Assembly: GCF_900119845.1 (NCBI RefSeq)
Contig: NZ_FPKU01000003.1
Location: forward strand, 551,990 to 615,989
DNA length: 64,000 nt
Source of the DNA: Devosia enhydra
GTDB taxonomy: Bacteria > Pseudomonadota > Alphaproteobacteria > Rhizobiales > Devosiaceae
Direction: 5' to 3'
The notes beneath the pieces were generated by a model that was given only the letters and a program-made list of their open reading frames with translations, was not told where the DNA came from and did no database searches. A program made the position numbers and the translations under genes. Shown here one piece after another: positions 26,423-34,393 of this stretch. How positions within the stretch are numbered: position 1 is the first letter of the stretch; each line of letters starts with the position of its first letter.

Positions 26423-28591
26423 TTACGACCAGCTCAGATCGTGCTGGATCAGCGGGGTCGAGCGTACGCGCTTGCCGGTGGCAAAGAAGATGGCGTTGGC
26501 CAGCGCCGGCGGAGTCGGCGGGCCCGCCGTCTCGCCCATGCCACCCCACCAGCCATCCTGCGAGAGCGCATGATCGATGGTGACGCGCGGCATTTCGGGG
26601 AAGCGCATCAGCGAGTAGTTGTCGAGATTGACGTTCATGAACCGGCCGTTCTGCAGGTTCAGCCCGCCATTCATGACGTGGCTCAGTTCCCAGGCGACGC
26701 AGCTCTTGATCTGCTCGGCGCAGTTGAGCGGGTTGATGATGTAGCCCGAGTTCGAGACGATATGGACATTGTCGATCTCGAGCGAGCCGCGACGCGATAC
26801 CGCCACGGTGACGCAGGCGCCCACCACCGAACCGTGCGATTCGACGACCGCGATGCCCATGCCCTCGCCACGGGGAAGGTCGGTGGTAAAGCCGCACACT
26901 TCCTTCATCTTGAGCAGCACGCGCTGCCAGGGCTCGTTGCCCTCGGTCATCTTGATGCGCCACTCCAGCGGATCCCAGTCGCCGGCAAGCGCCATCTCGT
27001 CCACGAACTGCTCGATGAGAAAGCCGGTGGAGTTGTTGCCCGGCGCGCGATGCGGCCCGACAGGCATGTTGGAGTTGACCACATGCCGCTCATAGCGGCG
27101 GTTCTCGATGTTGTAGGGCGTGTTGACGAGCCCGCGATCGGCATAGGCGGGGTTCTTGATCTCGCCGACCGAGCGCATCAGCAGAGCGGTGGGCAGGCCA
27201 CCTTCGCCGATATCGGCCTCGAAATGCGCCCATACCGGCGGACGCGAGCGGTTCTGCCCGATATCTTCCTCGCGCGTCCAGATGACCTTGACCGGCCGTC
27301 CGACCTGCTTGGAGATTTCCACCGCCTGGCGCGGCACGTCCACGGCGTTGCCGCAGCCGAAACCACCGCCCTGATAGGTGGCGTGCACATAGACGTCCTT
27401 GGGGTCGCGGCCGGCCTGGTCGGCCGAAACCAGCAGCACGTGATGGACGTTCTGGGTAAAGCTCCAGACATCGACGCGCTCGGGCGTGACATTGGCCACC
27501 GCGGCGGGCGGCATCATGGTCACATGCGCCTCATAGGGGCGGTTGTATTCGCCCACCACCTTCTTGTCGGCCGCCGCTTCGAGGATCGGCCGCGGATCGC
27601 CGCGGATTTCCTCGACGTGGTCGGCCGGCTGGGTCATCTTGGTCTTGGCTTCGGCATCCATCGCCGAATAGCTGATCGTCTCGTTGCCGTTGAATTCCCA
27701 TTCGATCGGCATGAGGTCGAGCGCGGTCTTGGCGCGGTAAAAACTGTCGGCCACCACCGCGACGGCGCTGCGCAGATCGGCATTGGCCAGCTCGTCCTTG
27801 GCCTGCTTGAGCTCGACGGCGGCGATGATGCCGGGCCGGGCGCGGATGGCCTCGAAATCGAAGCTCTTGACCTTGCCGCCCGGCACCGGGCTGGCCTTGA
27901 CGGCGGCATAAACCATGTCGGGCAGGCGCACGTCGATCGGGTAGATCGCCGAACCATTGGTCTTGGGCGCCACGTCGATGCGCGGCACGTCGGTACCCAG
28001 GAGCCACCAGTCGCCATAGGCCTTGATCGCCGGCTCCTCATCGAGGGTCACGGCGGCAGCCGCCGAGGCGAATTCGCCATAGGTGCCGGTCTTGTCGCCC
28101 GAGGACAGCACGCCCTGCGAGGCCGTCACCGCCGAGCGCTCGACGCCCCAGGCCTGGGCCGCCGCTTCCTTGAGGCGCTCGCGCGCCGAGGCGCCGGCCT
28201 GCATGATATGGGGATGGCGGTTGCGCACGAGGTTGGAGCCGCCGGTGGACATTTCCACATAGACGCGGCCCTGCGTCTCGTGGCGGTTGGCGTCGGCCAT
28301 CACCGCGCGGATGTTCTCCCAGGGGCAATCGAGCTCCTCGGCGATCATCATGGGCACGGAAGTGAAGCCGCCCTGGCCCATTTCCGTGTGCGGGCAGCGC
28401 ACCGTGACGATGCCATCGGCATCGATGGTGAGCCAGGCATTGATCTCGGCGCCCTCGGTGGGGGCCTTCCAGGCCTCGCCCATCACCGTGTCGGCGAGGG
28501 CGGCCGGAATGTGGAAGCCGATCATCAGCCCGCCGCCGGCGGCGAGCGAAGAGGTGATGAATTTACGGCGTGAAATGTTGATGTGGTTCAT
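26423..28591 (-). CDS. iorB: Molybdenum hydroxylase large subunit (isoquinoline 1-oxidoreductase beta / aldehyde dehydrogenase type)
   Basis: 722-residue molybdopterin subunit. It starts at ATG 28591 with GAGGGGG nearby. The Tat signal ISRRKFITSSLAAGGG indicates export of the folded, cofactor-loaded enzyme. Molybdenum-cofactor contacts typical of the xanthine oxidase family include EMGQGGFTSVP near residue 65. The catalytic Glu lies in GMGETAGPP near the C terminus. The partner is the 2Fe-2S subunit encoded 10 bases upstream. Related periplasmic enzymes oxidise aldehydes or N-heterocycles and pass electrons to a cytochrome c, such as the triheme protein at 32172. The substrate cannot be read from sequence. 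Confidence 0.88.
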   Translation of the reverse strand: MNHINISRRKFITSSLAAGGGLMIGFHIPAALADTVMGEAWKAPTEGAEINAWLTIDADGIVTVRCPHTEMGQGGFTSVPMMIAEELDCPWENIRAVMADANRHETQGRVYVEMSTGGSNLVRNRHPHIMQAGASARERLKEAAAQAWGVERSAVTASQGVLSSGDKTGTYGEFASAAAAVTLDEEPAIKAYGDWWLLGTDVPRIDVAPKTNGSAIYPIDVRLPDMVYAAVKASPVPGGKVKSFDFEAIRARPGIIAAVELKQAKDELANADLRSAVAVVADSFYRAKTALDLMPIEWEFNGNETISYSAMDAEAKTKMTQPADHVEEIRGDPRPILEAAADKKVVGEYNRPYEAHVTMMPPAAVANVTPERVDVWSFTQNVHHVLLVSADQAGRDPKDVYVHATYQGGGFGCGNAVDVPRQAVEISKQVGRPVKVIWTREEDIGQNRSRPPVWAHFEADIGEGGLPTALLMRSVGEIKNPAYADRGLVNTPYNIENRRYERHVVNSNMPVGPHRAPGNNSTGFLIEQFVDEMALAGDWDPLEWRIKMTEGNEPWQRVLLKMKEVCGFTTDLPRGEGMGIAVVESHGSVVGACVTVAVSRRGSLEIDNVHIVSNSGYIINPLNCAEQIKSCVAWELSHVMNGGLNLQNGRFMNVNLDNYSLMRFPEMPRVTIDHALSQDGWWGGMGETAGPPTPPALANAIFFATGKRVRSTPLIQHDLSWS

Positions 28592-28601
28592 GGCGTCCCC
28601 C

Positions 28602-29063
28602 TCAGGCCGAAGCGATTTCGGCAGCGCGATGGACCGCATCGCGGACGGCCGAGTAGGTGCCGCAGCGGCAGATATTCTCGGCCATCGCGGCGTCGATCTC
28701 GCGATCGGACGGCTTGGGCGTGCGCGCCAGCAGCGCGGCGGCGGACATGATCTGGCCCGACTGGCAATAGCCGCACTGGGGCACGGTATGCTCGATCCAG
28801 GCCTGCTGCACCGGATGGTTGCCGTCCGAGGAGAGGCCCTCAATGGTCGTGATCTGCCGGCCGGCGGCGCTGGCGGCATTGGTGTTGCACGATTTTACCG
28901 GCTGGCCGTCGATATGCACGGTGCAGGCGCCGCACTGGGCGATGCCGCAGCCGAACTTGGTGCCCGTCAGTCCGATCGTGTCGCGAATGACCCACAGCAG
29001 CGGCGTTTCGGGCTCGACATCGACCTCGTGGGTCGTGCCGTTGATGGTCAGGCTGAAGCTCAT
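28602..29063 (-). CDS. iorA: Molybdenum hydroxylase 2Fe-2S subunit
   Basis: 153-residue iron-sulfur subunit. The start is ATG 29063, with GGGGAGGA in front; an upstream in-frame ATG is less likely. The plant-ferredoxin-type cluster uses Cys39, Cys44, Cys47 and Cys59 ([11 protein letters not shown]). The second cluster uses Cys97, Cys100, Cys132 and Cys134 ([10 protein letters not shown] and ICRCGTY). It lacks a signal peptide, so it probably leaves the cell bound to the Tat-targeted large subunit. First gene of the operon. Confidence 0.92.
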   Translation of the reverse strand: MSFSLTINGTTHEVDVEPETPLLWVIRDTIGLTGTKFGCGIAQCGACTVHIDGQPVKSCNTNAASAAGRQITTIEGLSSDGNHPVQQAWIEHTVPQCGYCQSGQIMSAAALLARTPKPSDREIDAAMAENICRCGTYSAVRDAVHRAAEIASA

Positions 29064-29186
29064 GTGGTTCCTCCCCTTCAAGCTCGGTGGAGCAGCGACG
29101 CCGGCCTCCCAGCCTCTGGCGCGCTGCCATCGCGGGTGGCGGCGCCCCTCCCTGAAAGACCGCCGCCACCGATGAGGTCACAATAA

Positions 29187-29198
29187 CTGATATTTCAG
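29187..29198. promoter_or_regulatory. Operator-like element, copy 1
   Basis: CTGATATTTCAG, an inverted repeat CTGA-N4-TCAG. It differs at one base from copy 2 at 29260-29271. It lies 124 bases upstream of the iorA start. Confidence 0.45.
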
Positions 29199-29259
29199 GC
29201 TTCGCAATATTGTCCGACAGAGAATTGCCCAAGTCTTTTCATCGGCTTTTGGTCCATAT

Positions 29260-29271
29260 CTGACATTTCAG
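29260..29271. promoter_or_regulatory. Operator-like element, copy 2
   Basis: CTGACATTTCAG, matching copy 1 in 11 of 12 bases. The start-to-start distance is 73 bp, about seven helical turns, so dimers bound at both would face the same side of the DNA. Confidence 0.45.
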
Positions 29272-29487
29272 TGTATGAAAATTCCCCGCAAGCCGCTATC
29301 GGCACTGCACTATATTGATGATCATAGATGTCATGTTAAGCCGTGAATGGCCCCTGCAGCGCCGGGGGGCGGATCACGATGCCGGGACCTGACCGGAAAA
29401 TCGGGACTTTCAATGCCCCCCGAGGAATCGCCGGTGCGCCGTCAACGGCCTCCCGTCGCGGCAGGACCCGAGCGATATTTCCGGACA

Positions 29488-29509
29488 TACATATCACAGG
29501 CGATATGTA
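29488..29509. promoter_or_regulatory. 8-bp inverted repeat after the SoxYZ-like gene
   Basis: TACATATC-ACAGGC-GATATGTA. The perfect arms are AT-rich in a GC-rich genome. It lies 35 bases beyond the stop of the minus-strand SoxYZ-like gene and lacks a T-run, so an operator or recombination remnant is as likely as a terminator. Confidence 0.35.
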
Positions 29510-29544
29510 CTGAAAGATATATTTGGATGGGACGTTATGCGTCG

Positions 29545-30390
29545 TCAGGCGATCGCGATATCGGCGCTCGCGGTATAGGTCTCTCCCGTCGGCGTATCGT
29601 GCCAGCGGAACGTGAAGGTGCCCGGCTCGTCCACCCGGGCGTGGAAGGAAAAATACGGATTGGTCGAAACCGCCGGATAGAGGCGAACGCGGAACACTTC
29701 CTCGCCGTTGAAATGGCAGTGGAAGGCCGAAATGATGCGCTGCCGGATCCAGTCCTGCCCAACGCCCAGCCGCAGGCCCGTCTCCATCGGATGCGCGATC
29801 ACCGAGCGCAACGTGATCACCTCGCCCTTTCTGGCCATGCGCGGTACGCTGACGCGCGGCACGGGGCGGAAGGCGGCAACTTCGGCGTCGGACCCCTCCC
29901 CGATCTGGGCGCAGGCGCCAAAGCTTACCGTCACCGGCCGGTCGACGCGCGGATGGCTGCCATCGCTCATCTCGGCAGCCGCCGTCACCGTCTGCGAGGT
30001 CTCGAGCCGGATGCGCGTCGAGAAGGCGGCCTTGCCGCTCAGGCGCGAAAACCAGGCGGAAAGGACATGCGGCGCCGGATTGCCGTCGGCCAATAGATGC
30101 ACGAGCCGGGGGTGCGGATCATCCTCGGGCGCCGCATCGAACCCGACGGTGACGGGCACGGAGCCGCCGGCATCGGCATGCTGGGGCAGGTCCAGCCAGA
30201 CACCGTGGTCAGTGAAGTCCACAGGGCCGAAAAAGGCGTTGAGCGCGGTCGGCACATCGCGCCAGATGGCGTCGAGCCCGTGCAGATCGGTGGTTTGCGC
30301 CACCCCGCCGCGCCCACCCAGAACCGCTCCGGCCAGGCCCAGCCCGGCGCCAGCCAATAGCGTGCGACGTGTGATGATCACGGCGTCCAT
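29545..30390 (-). CDS. SoxYZ fusion carrier protein
   Basis: 281-residue exported protein joining a SoxY-like domain (about residues 38-165) to a SoxZ-like domain (about 178-281). SoxYZ carries sulfur intermediates on a cysteine of SoxY during thiosulfate oxidation. The usual SoxY tail GGCGG is replaced by FGACAQIG, keeping a cysteine at 160. The SoxZ part shows RKGEVITLRSVIAHPMETG and the C-terminal FTFRWHDTPTGETYTA. The N terminus ITRRTLLAGAG is Tat-like. The start may instead be GTG 30381, which has better spacing to GGGGAGGG. Such fusions are also found beside quinoprotein dehydrogenases. Divergent from soxX. Confidence 0.85.
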   Translation of the reverse strand: MDAVIITRRTLLAGAGLGLAGAVLGGRGGVAQTTDLHGLDAIWRDVPTALNAFFGPVDFTDHGVWLDLPQHADAGGSVPVTVGFDAAPEDDPHPRLVHLLADGNPAPHVLSAWFSRLSGKAAFSTRIRLETSQTVTAAAEMSDGSHPRVDRPVTVSFGACAQIGEGSDAEVAAFRPVPRVSVPRMARKGEVITLRSVIAHPMETGLRLGVGQDWIRQRIISAFHCHFNGEEVFRVRLYPAVSTNPYFSFHARVDEPGTFTFRWHDTPTGETYTASADIAIA

Positions 30391-30699
30391 CCCTCCCCTG
30401 CCGGTCCCCGGGCACATCTTCGGCGCCTCGCGCATGAAGGGTAAGGATCGATTCGGCCATGTCCATATGCTGCACAAAAAAGTCAGACGGTCCGACAAAG
30501 CCCGCCCACCCCCGCAGCGATCCGGATCCGCGCGAGCCGCTTGTGCGAGGCGCGCGGGCAGGTCATAGTCTGGCTCGTGCCGATTGCCCTGAACCGGCGC
30601 GAACACTTTTCCGTTGCCGGACGTTGTGCCGGAAGCGCAAGCTGATCGTGAGCAGCGCCTGCTGCCATCCGGGTGAACCGGTGCAGGCCATTGGAGGGC
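30391..30699. other. 309-bp divergent control region between the SoxYZ fusion and soxX
   Basis: No gene was seen. It must contain promoters for both directions. The one notable element is the near-palindrome at 30482-30496, listed separately; an A-run (30476-30481) lies next to it. Confidence 0.5.
30482..30496. promoter_or_regulatory. Near-palindrome in the sox divergent promoter
   Basis: GTCAGACGGTCCGAC matches its own reverse complement at 12 of 15 positions, and can also be read as two direct GTC-R-GAC-like halves. It is a candidate operator shared by the SoxYZ and SoxXA directions. No regulator gene lies nearby. Confidence 0.3.
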
Positions 30700-31242
30700 A
30701 TGACCGCCGTGATCCGCGCCTTTATGAACGCTGCGGCACGCATGCGTCGGCCCCCTGCTGCCCGATTTGCCCGTGACGCGCGGCCACTGCGCCGCAGGCG
30801 CGCGGGCGTGCCGCTTCTGCTGGCCGTGCTGATGGCATCGCCTCTTTCGCAAGCCGAGGATCTCGTTGCCGTCGCGATCGTCGATGGCGGCATTCCGGCC
30901 CCGCTCACCAGCGTCCCCGGCAGCCCCGATCGCGGCCGGCTGATCGTGCGCGACATCAGCAAGGCCAGCTGCCTCATCTGCCACGCCATGCCCATCCCCG
31001 AAGAGCCCGATCACGGCCAGATCGGCCCGCCGCTCGAAGGCATCGGCTCGGCCTATTCGGTGCCCGAGCTTCGCTTGAGGCTGGTCGACCCCAAGGCCAT
31101 CAATCCCGAGACGCTGATGCCGTCCTATTATCGCATCGAGGGGCTGACCGGCGTTCTGGCGCGCTATGCGGGCACCCCGATCTATACGGCCCAGGAGATC
31201 GAAGACGTGGTGGCCTATCTTGCAACGCTCAAGGCGGACTGA
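30700..31242 (+). CDS. soxX: Sulfur oxidation c-type cytochrome SoxX
   Basis: Monoheme subunit of the periplasmic SoxAX complex, which couples thiosulfate to the SoxYZ carrier. About 180 residues from ATG 30700. A basic N terminus is followed by a hydrophobic stretch (VPLLLAVLMASPLSQA) as signal peptide. The heme site is CLICH (Cys91, Cys94, His95), and the likely distal ligand is Met140 in LMPSYYRIEG, a SoxX hallmark. The start is uncertain: GTG 30673 and ATG 30724 are alternatives. The soxA ATG lies four bases after its stop. Confidence 0.9.
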   Translation: MTAVIRAFMNAAARMRRPPAARFARDARPLRRRRAGVPLLLAVLMASPLSQAEDLVAVAIVDGGIPAPLTSVPGSPDRGRLIVRDISKASCLICHAMPIPEEPDHGQIGPPLEGIGSAYSVPELRLRLVDPKAINPETLMPSYYRIEGLTGVLARYAGTPIYTAQEIEDVVAYLATLKAD

Positions 31243-31246
31243 GCCG

Positions 31247-32035
31247 ATGCGATTTCTCGTCCTTCTCGTCGGCGTCGTCTCTGCAGGGCTTGCCGCAAGT
31301 GCCTTCTCCCGAGCCCAGGAGGCGGACCCCACGCCCACCCCGCGCTCGGGCTATGAGTTCATGGCGCCCCAGACCCAGGCGCTGCAGGATGATGATTTCG
31401 TCAATCCCGCCTTCTTTTCGGTCGAGGCGGGCGAGCGGCTCTGGTCCACCCCGATGGGCAGCGAAGGGCTCTCCTGCGCCTCCTGCCACGAAGCGGCCGA
31501 GACGAGCATGGCGGGGGTCGCGGCGCGCTATCCGCAATACGATCCGGATGTCGGCGGGCTCGTCAATCTCGAGGGGCGAATCAACCAGATGCTGACGAAG
31601 GAGATGGGCGCCGAAGCCCTCGCTTACGAATCGGAAGCACTGCTGGGCCTCACCACCTATGTGGCGCTGCAATCGCGCGGCATGCCGATGGCTGTGGATA
31701 TCGAGGGGCCGGCCCGGCCCTATTTCGAGGCCGGGCGCGACTATTTTTTCACCCGGCGCGGGCAGCTCGATCTCTCGTGCAGCCAGTGTCATGACGGGCT
31801 TGCCGGCCAGAAGCTGAGGGGCGACACCATCAGCCAGGGGCAGATCAACGGCTTCCCCATCTACCGGCTGCTGTGGAATTCCACGGCCTCGCGGCATCGC
31901 ATGTTTGCCTGGTGCAACACCTCGCTGCGGGCCGAGCCCGAGGCGGCGGGGTCGGAAACCTATCTCGCCCTCGAGCTTTACCTTGCCTGGCGGGGCGGTG
32001 GGCTGCCGATGGAATCACCGGCGGTGCGCCGGTGA
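31247..32035 (+). CDS. soxA: Sulfur oxidation c-type cytochrome SoxA
   Basis: 262-residue diheme subunit of SoxAX. The signal peptide MRFLVLLVGVVSAGLA ends near SRA-Q. Heme motifs are CASCH (Cys77, Cys80, His81) and CSQCH (Cys178, Cys181, His182). The active-site heme-ligand cysteine, which becomes a persulfide, fits Cys223 in the conserved FAWCNTSLRAEP. Both hemes are present, while many SoxA proteins keep only one. AAGGCGG within the soxX end serves as ribosome site. No soxB or soxCD is found in the window. Confidence 0.92.
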   Translation: MRFLVLLVGVVSAGLAASAFSRAQEADPTPTPRSGYEFMAPQTQALQDDDFVNPAFFSVEAGERLWSTPMGSEGLSCASCHEAAETSMAGVAARYPQYDPDVGGLVNLEGRINQMLTKEMGAEALAYESEALLGLTTYVALQSRGMPMAVDIEGPARPYFEAGRDYFFTRRGQLDLSCSQCHDGLAGQKLRGDTISQGQINGFPIYRLLWNSTASRHRMFAWCNTSLRAEPEAAGSETYLALELYLAWRGGGLPMESPAVRR

Positions 32036-32171
32036 GCCGGCTGCGACAATCGGTCCCTCTTGCACGATCGTCGGACAGTCAGCCCTTGCCCCGCGCCGAA
32101 CGTGCCGTTACGGTTTTTGGAACGGCTCCAATCTTTATGAGCCAAACCCTTCGCTTCCGGACTGATCCTCA

Positions 32172-33497
32172 ATGACCTTGAAAAGAATTGCCCTGGTGCT
32201 CGTCGTGCTGGTCGTGGTGGCGGCCGGTGGTGCGCTCGCCTATGCGATGCGCTTCCCCGCCATCGCTCCCATCACCCCTCCGGTCGCAACGGCCTTCGAC
32301 GCCGGCCTTGTCGAGCGCGGCGAGGTTCTCGCGGGCCTCGGCAATTGCGGGGTCTGTCACACCCGCGAAGGTGGCGGCGAATATGCCGGCGGCCTGCCCC
32401 TGCCGACGCCTTTCGGCACCATCTATACCACCAACATCACGCCCGATCCGGAAACGGGCATCGGCACCTGGTCGGAAGAGGCCTTCATCCGCGCCATGAA
32501 GCACGGCGTGGACAATAATGGCAGCTATCTCTACCCCGCCTTCCCCTATGACTATTACACCCGCGTCACCGAAGACGATCTCAAGGCCATCTATGCCTAT
32601 CTGATGACGCGCGAGCCGGTGCGGGAGCCGGCCAAGCCCAACGACATGCCCTTCCCCTTCAATAACCGCATCCTGATGGCGGGCTGGAACCTCCTGTTCC
32701 TCAAGGAAGGCGAATTCCAGCCCGATCCGAACCAGAGCGACGACTGGAACCGCGGTGCCTATATCGTGGAAGGTCTGGGCCATTGCGGCGCCTGCCACTC
32801 GCCGCGCAACATGTTCGGCGCGGCGGTCAAGTCGGGTCCGGAAGCCTATGGCGGCGGTTATGCCGAGGGCTGGTATGCGCCCCCGCTCAACGCTCAGTCC
32901 ATCTCGGTGGCACCGTGGACCGAAATCGCCTTCGTCAACTATCTCATCGATGGCTATGACGGGGATCACGGCATCGCGGCCGGCCCGATGACCCCGGTGG
33001 TCAACGATCTCTACGAGCAGTCCGAGGATGATGTCTTTGCCATCGCCTCTTACCTGATGACACTGCGCGGCGAGACCCGCGAGGAAAGCGAGATCGAGGA
33101 TCAGGTGGCCGAAATCCGCGCCACGGCAGAGGCCCTCGACTGGAACCACCCCGATGCCCCTGCTCGTCCCACCGATCCGGTGCTGGCGCGCGGCGCTCAG
33201 GTGTTCGAGAGCCAGTGCGCCGAGTGCCATCGCCAGAACGGCCAGCCGATGCCGCTGGCGCTCTCGAGCGTGGTCAACGCACCCGATGCCTCTAACCTCG
33301 TGAACATCGTGTTCTACGGCATCCAGCCCCCGCCGGTCGGCGCGCTGGGCCGCTCGATGCCGGGTCGCGCCATCCAGATCACCGACGAGCAGATGGCCGA
33401 TCTCGCCGCCTTCGTGCGCGACCGGTTCTCGGATCGCCCGGCCTGGGAGAAAGTCGGCGACACGATCGCCGCGGCCCGCGCGGCCGGAACGCACTAA
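32172..33497 (+). CDS. Triheme cytochrome c (alcohol/aldehyde dehydrogenase cytochrome subunit type)
   Basis: 441-residue membrane-anchored cytochrome. The N-terminal helix (about residues 5-25) probably acts as an uncleaved anchor. Three heme sites are present: CGVCH (59-63), CGACH (205-209) and CAECH (349-353). Spacing and segments such as FGTIYTTNITPDPETGIG match the cytochrome subunits that take electrons from periplasmic alcohol, gluconate or molybdenum aldehyde dehydrogenases and pass them to quinone or an oxidase. It may serve the iorAB enzyme, the Sox proteins or both. A GCCGTT...AACGGC repeat (32104-32126) lies in its promoter region. Confidence 0.88.
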   Translation: MTLKRIALVLVVLVVVAAGGALAYAMRFPAIAPITPPVATAFDAGLVERGEVLAGLGNCGVCHTREGGGEYAGGLPLPTPFGTIYTTNITPDPETGIGTWSEEAFIRAMKHGVDNNGSYLYPAFPYDYYTRVTEDDLKAIYAYLMTREPVREPAKPNDMPFPFNNRILMAGWNLLFLKEGEFQPDPNQSDDWNRGAYIVEGLGHCGACHSPRNMFGAAVKSGPEAYGGGYAEGWYAPPLNAQSISVAPWTEIAFVNYLIDGYDGDHGIAAGPMTPVVNDLYEQSEDDVFAIASYLMTLRGETREESEIEDQVAEIRATAEALDWNHPDAPARPTDPVLARGAQVFESQCAECHRQNGQPMPLALSSVVNAPDASNLVNIVFYGIQPPPVGALGRSMPGRAIQITDEQMADLAAFVRDRFSDRPAWEKVGDTIAAARAAGTH

Positions 33498-33612
33498 GCC
33501 TCACGCGACGCCGCCGGAACCACCCGGCGGCGTCGCTGCTTTGAGGAGGACCACACCGGCCCAGCGGCGCAAGACCGCGGCCGGACACCAGAGCTTTCAG
33601 GGAGGACCACCT

Positions 33613-34281
33613 ATGGCAAAGCGGATTGCTGTTGCGGGAGCGTTGCTGGCGCTGATGATGGGCGGGGCGCTGGCCGATGCGCTGGCGGACGGGTTCTCGG
33701 CCTTCGGGCGCGGCGACCACGCGGCCGCCCTCGCGCAGTGGCAGCCCCTGGCCGAAGCCGGCGATGCCCGCGCCCAGTTCAATCTCGGCGTGCTCCATGA
33801 TCAGGGGCTTGGCGTTACTGCCGATCGCGCCGCCGCCGTCGAGTGGTATCGCAAGGCCGCCGAGCAGGGGGATGCCCGGGCCCAGTTCAATCTCGGGCTG
33901 ATCTTTGCAACGGGCGACGGGGTCGCGCAGGACGGCGCGGAAGCCGCCCGCTGGTATGCCATGGCCGCCGAGCAGGGTGACGTGCTGGCGCGTTTCAACC
34001 TCGCCATCCTTTATGAAGAAGGCAGCATCGTGCCGCAGGATCACGCCGAAGCCGCACGGCTCTACGAGGCGGCAGCCACCGAGAACAAATTCCACCGCGC
34101 CATGTATGCCCTGGGCAATCTCTACAGCCAGGGGCTGGGGGTGGAGCGCGACAGCAGCCGCGCCGCCGAGCTCTTCGGTGAGGCCAACGAGGCCGAGATG
34201 ATGACCGAGAGCAGTTCGGGCTGCACGCCGCGCGGCACCGTGGTGCGCGAGGAATGCCGCCGCACCACGCCGCAGGGCTAG
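33613..34281 (+). CDS. Exported Sel1-repeat protein
   Basis: 222 residues from ATG 33613, with GGGAGGA eight bases ahead. The signal peptide MAKRIAVAGALLALMMGGALA is followed by four Sel1-like helical repeats (about residues 30-170, e.g. AQFNLGVLHDQGLGV and AQFNLGLIFATGDGV). Such repeats form a curved solenoid for protein contacts. The tail has a cysteine pair (SGCTPRG, EECRR) that could form a disulfide. The partner is unknown; the gene stands alone after the cytochrome gene. Confidence 0.88.
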   Translation: MAKRIAVAGALLALMMGGALADALADGFSAFGRGDHAAALAQWQPLAEAGDARAQFNLGVLHDQGLGVTADRAAAVEWYRKAAEQGDARAQFNLGLIFATGDGVAQDGAEAARWYAMAAEQGDVLARFNLAILYEEGSIVPQDHAEAARLYEAAATENKFHRAMYALGNLYSQGLGVERDSSRAAELFGEANEAEMMTESSSGCTPRGTVVREECRRTTPQG

Positions 34282-34393
34282 CCGGCCTACGAAGCTAAAG
34301 TTTGTATGATCGTGAGACGATCGGACGCAAATGCGGTAGACGGCGGCAGCAATCGCGCCTAAGAGGCGGGTCTCGTTTCAGGCGCGCAAGCCG

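Larger units (their letters stand above)
29064..29544. other. 481-bp intergenic control region upstream of iorA
   Basis: No gene was found here. The region is markedly more AT-rich than its neighbours around 29180-29340 and 29480-29525. It contains two CTGA-N4-TCAG elements and a separate 8-bp inverted repeat, listed on their own. It separates the SoxYZ-like gene from the hydroxylase operon on the same strand, so it should hold the iorAB promoter. Confidence 0.6.

Noticed and set aside
26187-26963. Extension of the histidine kinase frame to 26963
   Set aside because: The added part is Arg/His/Ala-rich and overlaps the molybdenum hydroxylase gene and its terminator; the signal peptide at ATG 26186 marks the real start.
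26417-28573. Plus-strand 718-codon frame opposite iorB
   Set aside because: Shadow of the molybdenum hydroxylase gene; no recognisable protein family.
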